This document shows positions 27,530-39,560 of a stretch of DNA of 64,000 nucleotides, piece by piece (position 1 is the first letter of the stretch; each line of letters opens with the position of its first letter). Source of the DNA: Actinobacillus porcinus (GTDB lineage: Bacteria > Pseudomonadota > Gammaproteobacteria > Enterobacterales > Pasteurellaceae); NCBI RefSeq assembly GCF_901764995.1, contig NZ_CABFKI010000004.1, positions 124,001 through 188,000 on the forward strand, read 5' to 3'. The position numbers and the translations under genes are program-made. The notes below the pieces were generated by a model that saw nothing but the letters and a program-made list of their open reading frames with translations, searched no databases and was not told the origin of the DNA.

Positions 27530-29128
27530 TTAGTGTCTAAAGTGTCTCATTTTAGTAAGAACCATCACCATATTATGCTCATCCGCCGCATCAATCACTT
27601 CTTGATCGCGCATTGAGCCGCCTGGGTGGATAACACATTCAATGCCCACTGCGGCAGCAGCGTCAATGCCGTCACGGAATGGGAAGAAAGCGTCTGACGC
27701 CATAACACAGCCTTTCACTTCTAAGCCTTCATATTGTGCTTTGATACCTGCAATTTTCGCAGAATAAACACGGCTCATTTGACCTGCGCCAATACCAATG
27801 GTTTGATTATTTTTCGCATAAACAATGGCATTAGATTTCACAAATTTCGCCACTTTCCAGCAGAATAATAAATCTTCTAATTCTTGTTGAGTTGGTTTAC
27901 GTTTGCTGACCACTTCTAAATCATCAATGCTCACCATGCCTAAATCCGCGTCTTGCACCAATAAACCGCCGTTCACACGTTTTACATCTAAACGAGCTTG
28001 TGGTTTGCTAAATTCACCACATTCTAATAAACGCACATTTTTCTTCGCTTTGACCACTTCAACTGCCGCGGCTGAAACCGTTGGCGCAATAATCACTTCC
28101 ACAAATTGACGTTCAACAATGGCTTTCGCGGTAGCTTCATCTAATTCACGGTTAAAGGCAATAATGCCACCAAATGCTGAAGTAGGGTCAGTTTGATAAG
28201 CGCGATTGTAAGCCTCTAAAGCATCTTTTCCTAACGCCACCCCACAAGGATTCGCGTGTTTAACAATCACACAAGCTGGTTCATCAAAAGATTTCACACA
28301 TTCTAATGCCGCGTCAGTGTCCGCAATATTATTGTAAGAAAGAGCTTTACCTTGTAATTGTTTCGCAGTTGAAACGCTGGCTTCTTTTACATCTTGTTCG
28401 ACATAAAATGCCGCGTTCTGGTGACTATTTTCACCATAACGCATAGTTTGTTTACGGATAAAGTTCAAGTTTAACGTGCGTGGGAATTGACCGCACTTCG
28501 CGTCTTTATCCTCTTCCTCTGCCGCAAAATAAGGTTTCACCATTTGACCAAAATAGTTGGCAATCATCGAATCGTATTGCGCCGTATGTTCAAAAGCTTT
28601 AATGGCTAAATCAAAACGGGTTTCTAAAGTAAGGCTGTTTTGGTTTTGATCCATTTCCGCAAGAATGGCGTTAAAATCATTATTATTCACCACAATCGCC
28701 ACATCTTTATGGTTTTTCGCCGCAGAACGCACCATTGTCGGACCGCCGATATCGATATTTTCTACCGCATCTTCAAGCGAGCAATTGGGTTTCGCCACCG
28801 TTGCCGCGAAAGGATAAAGGTTTACCACCACCATATCGATCCCTTCGATACCATGTTGTTGCATAACGGCATCATCCGTACCGCGGCGACCTAAAATCCC
28901 GCCATGCACTTTCGGATGAAGGGTTTTTACACGACCGTCCATCATCTCCGGAAAGCCTGTGTAATCGGACACTTCCGTCACTGGCAATCCGTTGTCAGCT
29001 AAAAGTTTTGCTGTGCCACCTGTTGATAATAATTTCACACCACGTTGATGTAAGCCTTGTGCGAATTCCACAATACCGGCTTTGTCAGAGACGCTTAACA
29101 ACGCTTGACGAATGGGACGAGTTTGCAT
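27530..29128 (-). CDS. purH: Bifunctional AICAR transformylase / IMP cyclohydrolase
   Basis: Carries out the last two steps of IMP synthesis. 532 aa. The N-terminal cyclohydrolase domain (about 1-200) has [40 protein letters not shown] and VVNLYPF; the C-terminal transformylase domain has [39 protein letters not shown] and [10 protein letters not shown]. The stop lies only a few bases after the intergenic repeat. A PurR-type operator and a TATAAT lie upstream, so this is the regulated head of the purH-purD-glyA unit. Confidence 0.97.
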   Translation of the reverse strand: MQTRPIRQALLSVSDKAGIVEFAQGLHQRGVKLLSTGGTAKLLADNGLPVTEVSDYTGFPEMMDGRVKTLHPKVHGGILGRRGTDDAVMQQHGIEGIDMVVVNLYPFAATVAKPNCSLEDAVENIDIGGPTMVRSAAKNHKDVAIVVNNNDFNAILAEMDQNQNSLTLETRFDLAIKAFEHTAQYDSMIANYFGQMVKPYFAAEEEDKDAKCGQFPRTLNLNFIRKQTMRYGENSHQNAAFYVEQDVKEASVSTAKQLQGKALSYNNIADTDAALECVKSFDEPACVIVKHANPCGVALGKDALEAYNRAYQTDPTSAFGGIIAFNRELDEATAKAIVERQFVEVIIAPTVSAAAVEVVKAKKNVRLLECGEFSKPQARLDVKRVNGGLLVQDADLGMVSIDDLEVVSKRKPTQQELEDLLFCWKVAKFVKSNAIVYAKNNQTIGIGAGQMSRVYSAKIAGIKAQYEGLEVKGCVMASDAFFPFRDGIDAAAAVGIECVIHPGGSMRDQEVIDAADEHNMVMVLTKMRHFRH

Positions 29129-29169
29129 GAATGTTTCCTTTTATGGGTTAATATAAAAAAATCCTGCGC

Positions 29170-29191
29170 ATTATAGCGCAAACGTTTGCGC
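29170..29191 (-). promoter_or_regulatory. PurR-type operator and -10 box of purH
   Basis: GCGCAAACGTTTGCGC at 29176-29191 is a perfect 16-bp palindrome matching the PurR box core GCAAACGTTTGC. On the minus strand TATAAT follows it at once (29175-29170), 42 bp before the purH ATG. An operator between -35 and -10 fits purine repression. Confidence 0.8.
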
Positions 29192-29222
29192 AATGCTATG
29201 TAAAGATCATTTGTAATGATCA

Positions 29223-29248
29223 AAAAAGACCACAACTGCGGTCTTTTT
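29223..29248 (-). terminator. Terminator after the DyP peroxidase gene
   Basis: Stem AAAAAGACC/GGTCTTTTT with an 8-nt loop, then T on the minus strand, 17 bp after the stop at 29265. Confidence 0.85.
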
Positions 29249-29264
29249 GAATCTCACTTTTAAC

Positions 29265-30155
29265 TTATAAACTCAACAATTTTTCCAAAGACGGGGCAAA
29301 ATAATACGCGCCTGTGACAGGTTTGGTAAAACCTAAAAGGCGGTCGCTTTTGCCGTCTAATTCGCCGAACATGCTGAGTAATTGTTGTTCGATGTTATGC
29401 AAGGTGGCGCAATAGGCGATGAAGAATAAGCCGTTTGTGCCGCTTGCGGTGCCGTAAGGTAGGCTTTGGCGTAAGATTTTTAAGCCTTTGCCGTTTTCTT
29501 TCACATCAGTGCGTCCAACGTGGGAAGTTTCCGGCACTTCGTCCAGCTCTACGCTGTCAGCCTTGGTGCGTCCAATCACATTTTCTTGTTTTTCAACACT
29601 TAATTTGTCCCATTTTGGTAAATCATGTTCCCAACGTTGAGTGAAGACATAGCTGCCGTCTGCGTCTTCACCGTTGGCAATTAAGCCCACTTCTGCACGC
29701 GCTTGAGCTTTCGGGTTTTCTGTGCCATCAATAAATCCGGTTAAATCACGATCTTCTACCCAACGGAAACCGTGAATTTCTTGTTGAATTTCCACCGCAC
29801 TTTGGAAAGATTTCACCGCGGCTTGCGCCAAAGTAAAGTTCACATCAGGGCGATTGGATTGAATATGCACCAGCAAATCATATTGGGTCGCCGGTGCGAT
29901 TAAATTGCCCTTGCCCAATGTCACAAAAGGTTTTAATTCAGGCGCGCTGCCTGCTGTTGCAAGCTGTTTCCATACCTTGTCACCAAATGCCACTGTCGCG
30001 CCTAAATGTGCCTCTGGGAACTTAGCTTGTAGTGATTGTAATTGCTCGATAAAGGCACGACTTGCCGCAGGCAATGCGCTAATTTCCGAGACGTTCGCCT
30101 CTAAATAAATCCCTGCTTTGCAGCCTTCCAATAAAATACCGCTTTGAGCTGTCAT
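29265..30155 (-). CDS. DyP-type heme peroxidase, YfeX-like
   Basis: Cytoplasmic dye-decolorising-type peroxidase of 296 aa, close to E. coli YfeX (299). It binds heme b; YfeX homologues act on porphyrinogens and have been debated as heme de-chelatases. The distal GFIDGTENP motif (GxxDG) is at about 137-145, the proximal heme-ligand His in [10 protein letters not shown] near 218, and the distal Arg in ILRQSLPYG near 235. There is no signal peptide. It begins 9 bp after dsbD stops, so the two are co-transcribed. With hemA in the same window, heme handling fits a heme-synthesising host. Confidence 0.9.
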   Translation of the reverse strand: MTAQSGILLEGCKAGIYLEANVSEISALPAASRAFIEQLQSLQAKFPEAHLGATVAFGDKVWKQLATAGSAPELKPFVTLGKGNLIAPATQYDLLVHIQSNRPDVNFTLAQAAVKSFQSAVEIQQEIHGFRWVEDRDLTGFIDGTENPKAQARAEVGLIANGEDADGSYVFTQRWEHDLPKWDKLSVEKQENVIGRTKADSVELDEVPETSHVGRTDVKENGKGLKILRQSLPYGTASGTNGLFFIAYCATLHNIEQQLLSMFGELDGKSDRLLGFTKPVTGAYYFAPSLEKLLSL

Positions 30156-30164
30156 GGTGTTCTC

Positions 30165-31910
30165 CTATTTTGTTAATTTATTCACCCAATCTGCAAAAGG
30201 TTGCGCATCCATAAATCCGGTCACTCGCGAACCTTGAATTTCTTCGCCGTTTTTATTAAAGAAAATAATAGTCGGCAGTCCTAAAACCTTTAATTCTGCC
30301 ATTAATGTTTTATTTTCCGGGCTATTTTGGGTCATATCCACTTGCAATAATAGCACATTTTCAAACGCCGCTTTTACCCCGGGTTCATTAAAGGTATATT
30401 TTTCAAACTCTTTGCAAGCCACGCACCAATCTGCATATAAATCCAACATTGCCATGGATTTTGGATTATCCGCCAAAGCTTGTTGCAATTCGCCATAGCT
30501 TGAAATACGAACAAATGGTGTAGGATTGGCGGAAACTTCCCGCGTTTCCACCGCACTTTTTTCCAATAATGGCAATGACTTATTGTTATGGTGGAGGGCA
30601 AAAAAGAGCGTAAAGGTCACGATTAAACCCACCCAATATCTTTTCGATGCCACCCAACAACAAAATGCGATCAGCCACAATGCCCATAAATGGGTTGAGT
30701 ATTCGACAAAAACGCGTTCCAATAAAAACACTGGTAATAGTAACAAAATAAAGCCAAACAACTCTTTCACGATGTTCGTCCACTCGCCCGATTTGGGTAG
30801 GATTTTGTTACCGAATAATGTGATTAAAATCAACGGCCCGCCCATGCCTAATGCCAATAGATACAACGTAATTGCGCCTGTGAATAAATCGCCCGATTGT
30901 GCCACGTAAAGCAACGCCCCTGAAAGCGGTGCTGACGTGCAAGGTGACGCCACCAAGCCAGCAATCATCCCCATCACAAATACGCCGCCCAATGCGCCTG
31001 ATTTTTGGTTACTGCTCCATTGATTGAGCTTATTTTGCCATTTATTCGGCAACTGCAAATTAAACACACCGAACATAGACATGGCTAATAAAATGAATAA
31101 AATCGACAATCCCATTAACACTGGCGGACTTTGCAACGCGACTTGAAACGGTAAGCCAATCGCGGCGACAATTAAGCCGAGCAACGTATAAGTGAGCGCC
31201 ATACCTTGCACATAGACAAAGCTCAAGGCAAAGGCTCGACCCAAGGATGGACGTTGTCCCTGCCCAATAACAATCGCCGAAAGCAACGGCAGCATGGGCA
31301 ATAGGCAAGGCGTAAATGCTAAACCCACACCTAAGATAAAGAACCAAAACACCGCATATTTCGATTTAAACAAGCTTTCCGCCAGTTGATCTTGCTCTGA
31401 TTTTGGCATTAAAAGTGCGGTCGAATTTGGCTCCGTTTTTTGTTGCAAAACACCCGAGTTTTTAACCGCACTTTGCTCCGTCAAATTATGTTGAAAAGCA
31501 GATAAATCCACGCTTTTTTCTTCCGGCGGATAGCAAAAACCTTTGGTACAACCTTGATAAGTCACCGTCAAACGCGTGGATTTTGCGGTTTCCAACAAGG
31601 GTGCAACAACGTTCAAATTATCACGAAAAATTTCCACCTTGCCAAAAAATTCATCTTGGTGCATTTCCCCTTGTGGAAATTGTAACTCCCCCACTTTCCC
31701 TTTTTCCGCAATGACGCTGATTTCTTTTTTATAAAGATAATAGCCATCAGCAATGTGCCAATTTAACAGCAAGTTTTCCCCTTGCGGCGTGACAGAAAAC
31801 TGAAAAGCCTCTTCTGCTTTTAAAAACTCAGGCGTTTTTTTATCAAACAACCCCGCTTGCGCAGAAAGTGCGGTGAAAAATAAGGATAAAAAGAGAAAAA
31901 ATTTTTTCAT
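30165..31910 (-). CDS. dsbD: Thiol:disulfide interchange protein DsbD
   Basis: Inner-membrane protein that carries electrons from cytoplasmic thioredoxin to periplasmic DsbC, DsbG and CcmG. 581 aa with the three-part family layout: signal peptide (residues 1-19, ending SAQA); periplasmic alpha domain with the CTKGFC pair near 120; eight-span beta domain with GLAFTPCLLPM and the SPCTSAP partner; C-terminal thioredoxin-like gamma domain with WCVACKEFEKY near 495. A small UPF0181 gene lies 23 bp upstream and the DyP gene 9 bp downstream, giving a probable three-gene operon. The signal peptide encodes an uptake core (FTALS). Confidence 0.96.
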   Translation of the reverse strand: MKKFFLFLSLFFTALSAQAGLFDKKTPEFLKAEEAFQFSVTPQGENLLLNWHIADGYYLYKKEISVIAEKGKVGELQFPQGEMHQDEFFGKVEIFRDNLNVVAPLLETAKSTRLTVTYQGCTKGFCYPPEEKSVDLSAFQHNLTEQSAVKNSGVLQQKTEPNSTALLMPKSEQDQLAESLFKSKYAVFWFFILGVGLAFTPCLLPMLPLLSAIVIGQGQRPSLGRAFALSFVYVQGMALTYTLLGLIVAAIGLPFQVALQSPPVLMGLSILFILLAMSMFGVFNLQLPNKWQNKLNQWSSNQKSGALGGVFVMGMIAGLVASPCTSAPLSGALLYVAQSGDLFTGAITLYLLALGMGGPLILITLFGNKILPKSGEWTNIVKELFGFILLLLPVFLLERVFVEYSTHLWALWLIAFCCWVASKRYWVGLIVTFTLFFALHHNNKSLPLLEKSAVETREVSANPTPFVRISSYGELQQALADNPKSMAMLDLYADWCVACKEFEKYTFNEPGVKAAFENVLLLQVDMTQNSPENKTLMAELKVLGLPTIIFFNKNGEEIQGSRVTGFMDAQPFADWVNKLTK

Positions 31911-31933
31911 TATTACGGTTAAACTCGCTACTT

Positions 31934-32095
31934 TTATTTTTCTTTAGTGTCTTTTTGATGAGCTTGACGCAAGGCTTCTGCCACCATAGCGATAGCTTGC
32001 CCGGCGGGAATCCCCTGAGCCATTAGGGTTTGAATTTGTTCAACGGCTTGCTGTTGTTGTTCGTGTGTTAAGCCTAATAATGCGCTATCCGGCAT
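31934..32095 (-). CDS. Small UPF0181/YoaH-family protein
   Basis: A 53-residue protein read from the ATG at 32095 to TAA at 31934. The sequence [20 protein letters not shown] followed by [12 protein letters not shown] matches the UPF0181 (YoaH) family, helical proteins of unknown function found beside unrelated genes in enterics and Haemophilus. It ends 23 bp before the dsbD start. Confidence 0.9.
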   Translation of the reverse strand: MPDSALLGLTHEQQQQAVEQIQTLMAQGIPAGQAIAMVAEALRQAHQKDTKEK

Positions 32096-32171
32096 AATTT
32101 ATCCTTTAATAAAGCCAATAAAAGCAGTAATATAGCAAAAATTTTTATTCAGCGATACAGGAGCAAACACA

Positions 32172-33176
32172 ATGCCTTTTAACTTAAAAAATCGTCATTT
32201 ATTAAGTTTAGTTAATCATACCCCGCGTGAAATTCAATTTCTATTAGATCTCGCTAAAGATCTCAAACGTGCAAAATACGCCGGTACCGAACAGCCGCGC
32301 TTAAAAGGTAAAAATATTGCATTAATTTTTGAAAAAACCTCAACTCGTACACGCTGCTCTTTTGAAGTTGCCGCTTACGATCAAGGGGCTAATGTCACTT
32401 ATCTTGATCCTGTTTCATCTCAAATCGGTCACAAAGAAAGTATTAAAGACACTGCTCGAGTGTTGGGGCGTTTGTATGACGCTATCGAATACCGAGGTTT
32501 TAGCCAGCAGGTAGTAAATGATTTAGCCAAATATTCCGGTGTACCTGTTTTTAACGGTTTAACCGATGAATTTCACCCAACCCAAATGTTGGCAGATGTG
32601 TTGACCATGATGGAACATAGCCCAAAACCACTCAATGAAATTAGTTATGTTTATATTGGCGATGCGCGCAATAATATGGGGAATTCGTTGTTATTAATCG
32701 GCGCAAAATTAGGAATGGATGTACGAATTTGTGCGCCAAAAGCGTTGCTACCGGAAGATAGCCTTGTGGTGATGTGCCAAGAATTTGCCAAAGAAACAGG
32801 CGCACGAATTACCGTCACGGAAGATATTGATACTGCGGTGAAAGGCGTGGATTTTGTGCATACAGATATTTGGGTTTCAATGGGCGAACCGATTGAAGCT
32901 TGGGGCGAGCGTATTGACTTATTAATGCCATATCAAGTGACCCCTGAATTAATGCAACGTACAGGCAACCCGAATGTGAAATTTATGCATTGCTTACCGG
33001 CATTCCATAATTGCGAAACAAAAGTAGGCCAAGAAATCGCCGCTCAATACCCTGCCCTTGCCAACGGCATTGAAGTAACGGAAGATGTTTTTGAAAGCCC
33101 AATGAACATCGCTTTTGAACAAGCCGAAAACCGTATGCATACCATTAAGGCAGTGATGGTAGCGTCTTTGGGGTAG
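32172..33176 (+). CDS. argF: Ornithine carbamoyltransferase
   Basis: Cytoplasmic enzyme joining carbamoyl phosphate and ornithine to citrulline. 334 aa with the carbamoyl-phosphate site STRTR near 56, the HPTQ motif near 136, [13 protein letters not shown] near 160 and the ornithine-site HCLPAFHN near 275. AGGAG precedes the ATG by 8 bp. In H. influenzae the orthologue (HI0596) is named arcB and sits with a carbamate kinase gene; no arcC or arcA is adjacent here, so biosynthetic (argF/argI) and catabolic (arcB) roles cannot be separated by sequence. Confidence 0.93.
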   Translation: MPFNLKNRHLLSLVNHTPREIQFLLDLAKDLKRAKYAGTEQPRLKGKNIALIFEKTSTRTRCSFEVAAYDQGANVTYLDPVSSQIGHKESIKDTARVLGRLYDAIEYRGFSQQVVNDLAKYSGVPVFNGLTDEFHPTQMLADVLTMMEHSPKPLNEISYVYIGDARNNMGNSLLLIGAKLGMDVRICAPKALLPEDSLVVMCQEFAKETGARITVTEDIDTAVKGVDFVHTDIWVSMGEPIEAWGERIDLLMPYQVTPELMQRTGNPNVKFMHCLPAFHNCETKVGQEIAAQYPALANGIEVTEDVFESPMNIAFEQAENRMHTIKAVMVASLG

Positions 33177-33198
33177 GACCAAAATATGCCTATTAGAT

Positions 33199-33228
33199 CA
33201 AATCTCTAGCGAAATACCTAGAGATTTG
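33199..33228 (+). terminator. Hairpin after the ornithine carbamoyltransferase gene
   Basis: 11-bp perfect stem CAAATCTCTAG/CTAGAGATTTG with an 8-nt loop, 23 bp after the stop; T-run weak. Confidence 0.55.
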
Positions 33229-33239
33229 TCAGCGATATG

Positions 33240-33268
33240 ACCGCACTTGTTATGAAAGTGCGGTTTTT
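33240..33268. terminator. Terminator made of two inverted uptake sequences
   Basis: ACCGCACTT at 33240-33248 and AAGTGCGGT at 33256-33264, followed by TTTTATTTTT. It lies between convergent argF and ribA. Paired uptake sequences acting as terminators are well known in Haemophilus. Confidence 0.85.
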
Positions 33269-33305
33269 ATTTTTAACTCTTCTATACTCGCGATATAGGT
33301 GATTT

Positions 33306-33956
33306 TTATTTAGTGGGAATTTCCGACTGACAATGTGGGCAATCTAAAAAATGTTTTTCATTATTATGCACAATATAATGCCCCATTTTCTTCGCTTTCG
33401 TGTCGAGATAGCCTGTGTTGTAGCGGTTTTCCCCCACATTCAACGGCACACGTTCCACCACATTGATCCCGTCTTTTTTCATGGTATCAATTTTAGCCGG
33501 GTTATTCGTTAATAAACGCACCGCTTTGACGCCTAATAATTCAAACATATCCGCACAAACCGAAAAATTCCGTTCATCCGCTTTAAAACCTAAGGCAAGA
33601 TTGGCTTCAATGGTATCCATCCCTTTATCTTGCAAAGAGTAAGCGCGAATTTTGTTAATCAACCCGATTCCGCGTCCTTCTTCGCGATGATAAATCAACA
33701 CGCCACGTCCTTCTTCGCTAATTTGACGTAAGGCGCTGGCTAATTGGAAACCACAGTCACATTTCAAGCTATGCAAGGCATCCCCTGTTAAACATTCTGA
33801 ATGAATACGTGCTAAAACAGGTTTACCATCTGCGACATCCCCCATCACCAAAGCCACGTGTTCTTTTTTGGTGTCAGGAAATTCAAACCCGACAATTTTA
33901 AAAATGCCAAATTCTGTGGGCAATGTGGCTTCCGTCACACGCTGAATTTTAGTCAT
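33306..33956 (-). CDS. ribA: GTP cyclohydrolase II
   Basis: Zinc enzyme that opens GTP to start riboflavin synthesis. 216 aa, the stand-alone form. The zinc cysteines are in [17 protein letters not shown] (about residues 53-68), the substrate loop is [11 protein letters not shown] near 90, and LLTNNPAKI is near 150. It is divergent from pgpB with a 91-bp gap, the same pairing as HI0211/HI0212 in H. influenzae. Confidence 0.96.
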   Translation of the reverse strand: MTKIQRVTEATLPTEFGIFKIVGFEFPDTKKEHVALVMGDVADGKPVLARIHSECLTGDALHSLKCDCGFQLASALRQISEEGRGVLIYHREEGRGIGLINKIRAYSLQDKGMDTIEANLALGFKADERNFSVCADMFELLGVKAVRLLTNNPAKIDTMKKDGINVVERVPLNVGENRYNTGYLDTKAKKMGHYIVHNNEKHFLDCPHCQSEIPTK

Positions 33957-34047
33957 AAAATAAATCCTTATCCTTTCTCGTTCGTCAGTGATAGAATGTG
34001 CAACGTTGTTTATTGGACAACGATTTTATTTACCACTGGAGTTTCAA

Positions 34048-34773
34048 ATGTTAAAGCGTTTGTCATTATATACTTTTTTACTTTGCCTTGTGCCGATTTT
34101 TGTATGGATTTTTTCTTGGGCATGGGCAGGTGATAACCATCTTACTCAATTTGATCATTTTCTTTACTGGCTTACAGAAACAGGCAGTGTGCCTTATGCC
34201 GTTATCAGCTGCGCGGTTTTTGCCTTGCTGTTCTACCCTATTTTCCCTAATCGCAAGAAATGGATGTTAGGCGTAGGGGTGATGGTGTTGTCTATGGTTG
34301 CCACCCAAGGCATTAAGACCGTGGCTAAAAATGCTTTTGCCGAACCTCGTCCTTATGTTGTTCAATTTGAAGAGCAATCAGGTATGTCCTCAGAGGCATT
34401 TTATGCACTACCGCGCAATGAGCGTGAAGTCGTCATTCATCATTTCTATGCTGCAAAAACAGACGTCCCAACATGGCTTGCTCATCATCGCGAAAATGAA
34501 ACCGGCTATTCTTTCCCATCAGGTCATGCTATTTTCGCTGCCGCTTGGTTATTATTAGCCGTGGGCTTTACGGAGTTTTATGGCCGTTGTCGCACTGCCT
34601 CCAAACTTCTCGTGGCGGGCACTTTAATTTGGGCGGTGTTAATGTTAGTCAGCCGACTTCGCTTAGGCATGCATTATCCGATTGACTTATTTGCCAGTAT
34701 TTTAATCGCTTGGATTGTGCATGGTGTTATTTTTACATTTTTAGCCAAAAAAGCGATCTTTATCAAAGAATAA
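34048..34773 (+). CDS. pgpB: Phosphatidylglycerophosphatase B (PAP2 family)
   Basis: Inner-membrane PAP2 phosphatase acting on phosphatidylglycerol phosphate and undecaprenyl diphosphate. The ATG at 34048 (MLKRLSLYTFLLCLVPI) has GGAG 7 bp before it and gives 241 aa; the frame extends upstream to 33988 without support. Five to six membrane spans. The three catalytic motifs are KNAFAEPRP near 95, PSGHAIFAAA near 157 and SRLRLGMHYPIDL near 203. nagK follows 53 bp downstream. Confidence 0.94.
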   Translation: MLKRLSLYTFLLCLVPIFVWIFSWAWAGDNHLTQFDHFLYWLTETGSVPYAVISCAVFALLFYPIFPNRKKWMLGVGVMVLSMVATQGIKTVAKNAFAEPRPYVVQFEEQSGMSSEAFYALPRNEREVVIHHFYAAKTDVPTWLAHHRENETGYSFPSGHAIFAAAWLLLAVGFTEFYGRCRTASKLLVAGTLIWAVLMLVSRLRLGMHYPIDLFASILIAWIVHGVIFTFLAKKAIFIKE

Positions 34774-34826
34774 TGTCGTAAGTGAGGTTAAAATTTAAAA
34801 AGTTTTTTTAATCAAAAGGTAGCAGT

Positions 34827-35744
34827 ATGTTATATGGATTAGACATTGGCGGCACAAAAATTGAACTTGCCGCATTTAACGAAAAGCTCGAAAAGCAATA
34901 TAGCGAACGCGTTCCAACGCCTAAAAACAGCTATGAAGAGTGGCTGGATACTATCGTGGCATTAGTGGAAAAAGCGGACGCCAAATTTGGTGTGAAAGGC
35001 TCTGTGGGTTTAGGCGTTCCGGGCTTTGTTAACCACGAAACAGGGATTGCGGAAATTACCAATATCCGCGTGGCAGACAATAAGCCGATTTTAAAAGATC
35101 TAAGCGAACGTTTAGGCCGCGAAGTTCGCGCAGAAAATGACGCAAACTGTTTCGCGCTGTCTGAAGCTTGGGACAAAGAAAATCAACAATATCCTTGTGT
35201 GTTAGGGTTAATTCTCGGCACAGGTTTTGGCGGTGGATTAGTCTTCAATGGTAAAGTCCACTCCGGCAAAGTAGGAATGGCGGGCGAATTGGGGCATTTA
35301 CAGCTCAATTATCACGCACTCAAATTGCTCGGTTGGGATAAAGCCCCGATTTACGATTGTGGTTGTGGCAACCGCGCTTGTTTAGATACCTATCTTTCAG
35401 GTCGTGGCTTTGAAATGCTTTACCGTGATTTACAAGGCGAAACCCTTTCTGCCAAAGAAATTATCGAACGTTTTTATGCGCAAGATGAAAGTGCGGTGAA
35501 ATTTGTTAACATGTTTGTTGAGCTTTGTGCGATTTCAATTGGTAATATTATTACAGCATTGGATCCACACATGATCGTATTAGGCGGTGGGTTATCAAAC
35601 TTTGATTATTTGTATGAAGCCTTACCAAAAGCATTACCGGCACATTTAATGCGTAGCGCGAAAGTGCCTGTAATCAAAAAAGCCAAATACGGCGATTCCG
35701 GCGGTGTACGCGGTGCCGCGGCGTTGTTCTTAGAACGTAAATAG
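34827..35744 (+). CDS. nagK: N-acetylglucosamine kinase (ROK family)
   Basis: Cytoplasmic ROK-family sugar kinase of 305 aa. The ATP phosphate loop [13 protein letters not shown] is at the N-terminus; [22 protein letters not shown] (catalytic Asp), [10 protein letters not shown] and the zinc site from [11 protein letters not shown] to [10 protein letters not shown] are all present. The sequence is very close to what I recall of H. influenzae NagK (HI0182), including the full [12 protein letters not shown] segment. It recycles GlcNAc from cell-wall turnover or uptake. An uptake core is inside the gene near 35489. Confidence 0.93.
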   Translation: MLYGLDIGGTKIELAAFNEKLEKQYSERVPTPKNSYEEWLDTIVALVEKADAKFGVKGSVGLGVPGFVNHETGIAEITNIRVADNKPILKDLSERLGREVRAENDANCFALSEAWDKENQQYPCVLGLILGTGFGGGLVFNGKVHSGKVGMAGELGHLQLNYHALKLLGWDKAPIYDCGCGNRACLDTYLSGRGFEMLYRDLQGETLSAKEIIERFYAQDESAVKFVNMFVELCAISIGNIITALDPHMIVLGGGLSNFDYLYEALPKALPAHLMRSAKVPVIKKAKYGDSGGVRGAAALFLERK

Positions 35745-35768
35745 GTTATTCCTGTACTATGTACAATG

Positions 35769-35798
35769 AAAAAGAGCGGTTTTTAAGCCGCTCTTTTT
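35769..35798. terminator. Bidirectional terminator between nagK and glpF
   Basis: 11-bp stem AAAAAGAGCGG/CCGCTCTTTTT, 8-nt loop, between convergent genes. Confidence 0.9.
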
Positions 35799-35811
35799 GG
35801 TATCAATGAGA

Positions 35812-36552
35812 TTACATCACAATATTATAAGCCACGGCGGCTAATACCCCACCGATGATTGGACCCACAACAGGAACCCACGCATAGCCCCAGTCTGGTG
35901 ATGTGTTTAATTTTTTGCCTAAAATGGCTAACGCAATACGCGGACCTAAGTCACGAGCCGGGTTAATCGCATACCCTGTTGTGCCGCCTAAACTTAAACC
36001 AATCGCCCATACTAAAATCGCCACAGGTAATGCACCGATTGAACCTAAACCGATTGGTGCGGCAGTTTCTGTACCCGGTAACATCACTTTACCTGATGTA
36101 ATAAAGAAGATGACAGAAACAAGTACTACGGTACCAATAATTTCACAGAATAGGTTATTTTTATAGTTACGAATAGCCGGTTCTGTTGAGAAGCAAGCGC
36201 GTTTTAAACCTTCGTTATCCGTAGCTTGGAAATGATCATAGTAGAATAAGTACACTACAAATGCACCCAAAATCCCGCCACCAAGTTGCGCCGCGATATA
36301 ACCCGGAACCATTGCCCAATCGAACGCACCTTTTACCGCTACGCCAATTGTGACGGCTGGGTTTAGATGTGCACCGCTATATTCACCTGTTGCGACAACT
36401 GCAACATAAACTGCAAATGCCCAAGCCGTTGTAATCACAATCCAACCTGAACTATTACCTTTGGTTTTATTTAAGCACACATTAGCCACCACACCATTAC
36501 CCATTAAAACAAGAAGGGCTGTGCCTAGGAATTCAGCTAAATAAGCATTCAT
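35812..36552 (-). CDS. glpF: Glycerol uptake facilitator (aquaglyceroporin)
   Basis: MIP-family inner-membrane channel of 246 aa with six spans and two half-helices. The two NPA boxes are SGAHLNPAVTIG near 67 and GYAINPARDLGPR near 198; the Asp after the second box (NPARD) marks the glycerol-conducting subgroup. The start MNAYLAEFLGTALLVLMGNG is typical, with GGAG 7 bp upstream. glpK is divergent across 365 bp; in H. influenzae the two genes are also neighbours. Confidence 0.95.
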   Translation of the reverse strand: MNAYLAEFLGTALLVLMGNGVVANVCLNKTKGNSSGWIVITTAWAFAVYVAVVATGEYSGAHLNPAVTIGVAVKGAFDWAMVPGYIAAQLGGGILGAFVVYLFYYDHFQATDNEGLKRACFSTEPAIRNYKNNLFCEIIGTVVLVSVIFFITSGKVMLPGTETAAPIGLGSIGALPVAILVWAIGLSLGGTTGYAINPARDLGPRIALAILGKKLNTSPDWGYAWVPVVGPIIGGVLAAVAYNIVM

Positions 36553-38429
<1,877 letters not shown>

Positions 38430-38467
38430 TTCAGTATTGAGATAAAAGAAAGTGCGGTCAAATTTCC

Positions 38468-38603
38468 TATATTATATAGCAGCCGTACAAGATGGTCGTT
38501 GAGCCTGTCGAAACGTAAGTCTTGTACAATACGCTGAAATGTCTTATGCTTCGACAAGCTCACCAACCGCCATTTCAGCGTTGTGCAAGGCTACATAATA
38601 TAG
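38468..38603. repeat. REP-like double hairpin after glpK
   Basis: Two adjacent stem-loops, GTACAAGA/TCTTGTAC at 38485-38527 and CGCTGAAATG/CATTTCAGCG at 38532-38580, enclosed by outer pairing of CTATATTAT with ATAATATAG. The loops carry GGTCGTTGAGCCTGTCGAA and, in inverse, CTTCGACAAGCTCACCAACC, so the two halves are related inverted REP units. A partial copy (GGTTGGTGAGCTTG) occurs near 54181. Confidence 0.8.
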
Positions 38604-38663
38604 CAAATCTCTATTATTTGGCATAGTAGACAAAAGTGTTGGTTTTAATTATTTTTCTAATTA

Positions 38664-39410
38664 CTACCAACTCTTTTTATTTATAAAATCTTCTATAAAC
38701 ATAGTCTTATGCTTTTTCGTTAATCCGTTTGAACAGATAATTTCTGTTTCAGTTCTTTAAATAACCTTTCCAGCCGATTTGTTGTTTTTTTCTATATTTA
38801 GATGAGCATATTTCTCAAAAGTAAATAAATATCTCATATAGTATTTAAACTAGCATAAGCCCCTCTTACATTACGATGTTTACAATAAGGAAAATAGCCT
38901 TGTTCATTAGAATATTCAGAGCGTTCATCTAAAAAGTCTTTATGTTTTAAATACCATTGGTATAATCTTAAATAACTCTTTCATTAGCCTTTCTCTCTTA
39001 ATCGGTTGAGTGCAAGCTTGTAATAAACATCTTTTTCTGTTCGTACAAAATAGTGAGAAACGACATTATTGGTGATCGAGTCCATTAAAACTAATATGCC
39101 AAAATAACGCCCAAAGAAAGTCGTATCCATAACAATATTCAGATATTTATTTAAAGGCGGTTGTAGGACTGTTTTTTGGGCTTTATCGATATATATTTGA
39201 ATCATTCTGACTGAACAATGATATTTAATGGCGAGTTCTTTATAGGTTTGTTTTCCTAAAATATAATCGTTCCAAATTTTAATTGGATCTAATTTGTTCT
39301 TGAAGGAAAATGTTTTATGACACTTATTACAAAAATATCGTTGAATATTATTTAATGTGCCATGTTTCTTTATTTTCGGATTTTGGCAAAATGGGCAATT
39401 TTTTGTTCAT
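38664..39410 (-). pseudogene. Broken zinc-ribbon/DDE transposase
   Basis: The ATG at 39410 is one frame away from a zinc ribbon (CPFCQNPKIKKHG, then CNKCHKTF), the likely frameshift being in an A-run. A helix-turn-helix (KQTYKELAIKYHCS) and the first catalytic block VMDTTFFGRYFGILVLMDS follow. The frame stops after LNRLREKG; a central deletion joins to a piece with WYLKHKDFLDERSEYS, and further frameshifts lead to NRLERLFKELKQKLS and the end FIEDFINKKSW at 38664. Clearly non-functional. Confidence 0.85.
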
Positions 39411-39423
39411 ATTTCAAAAATAG

Positions 39424-39456
39424 GGCTTAAAGCCTTGTACTATAAGGCTTTAAGCC
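39424..39456 (-). repeat. Perfect hairpin near the right end of the decayed IS
   Basis: 13-bp stem GGCTTAAAGCCTT/AAGGCTTTAAGCC with a 7-nt loop, between the right terminal repeat and the transposase start. It would fold in any transcript entering from outside, a common way to limit transposase expression. Confidence 0.75.
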
Positions 39457-39560
39457 AGTTTTTAGCAACTATTTTGTCTATTACACCTGTAATTATTCAT
39501 TTGCGACATAATGACGAAAATAGCACAAAAATCCGATCTATCTTTATTTATTAAATGCGA

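Larger units (their letters stand above)
38626..39481 (-). mobile_element. Decayed insertion sequence with imperfect terminal repeats
   Basis: The left end GTAGACAAAAGTGTTGGTTTT (38626 on) and the right end, in inverse ATAGACAAAATAGTTGCTAAA (39481 back), match at most positions over about 20 bp. Between them lies a broken transposase gene. Length about 856 bp, short because of an internal deletion. Family not certain: zinc ribbon, HTH and a DDE-type domain. Confidence 0.7.
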
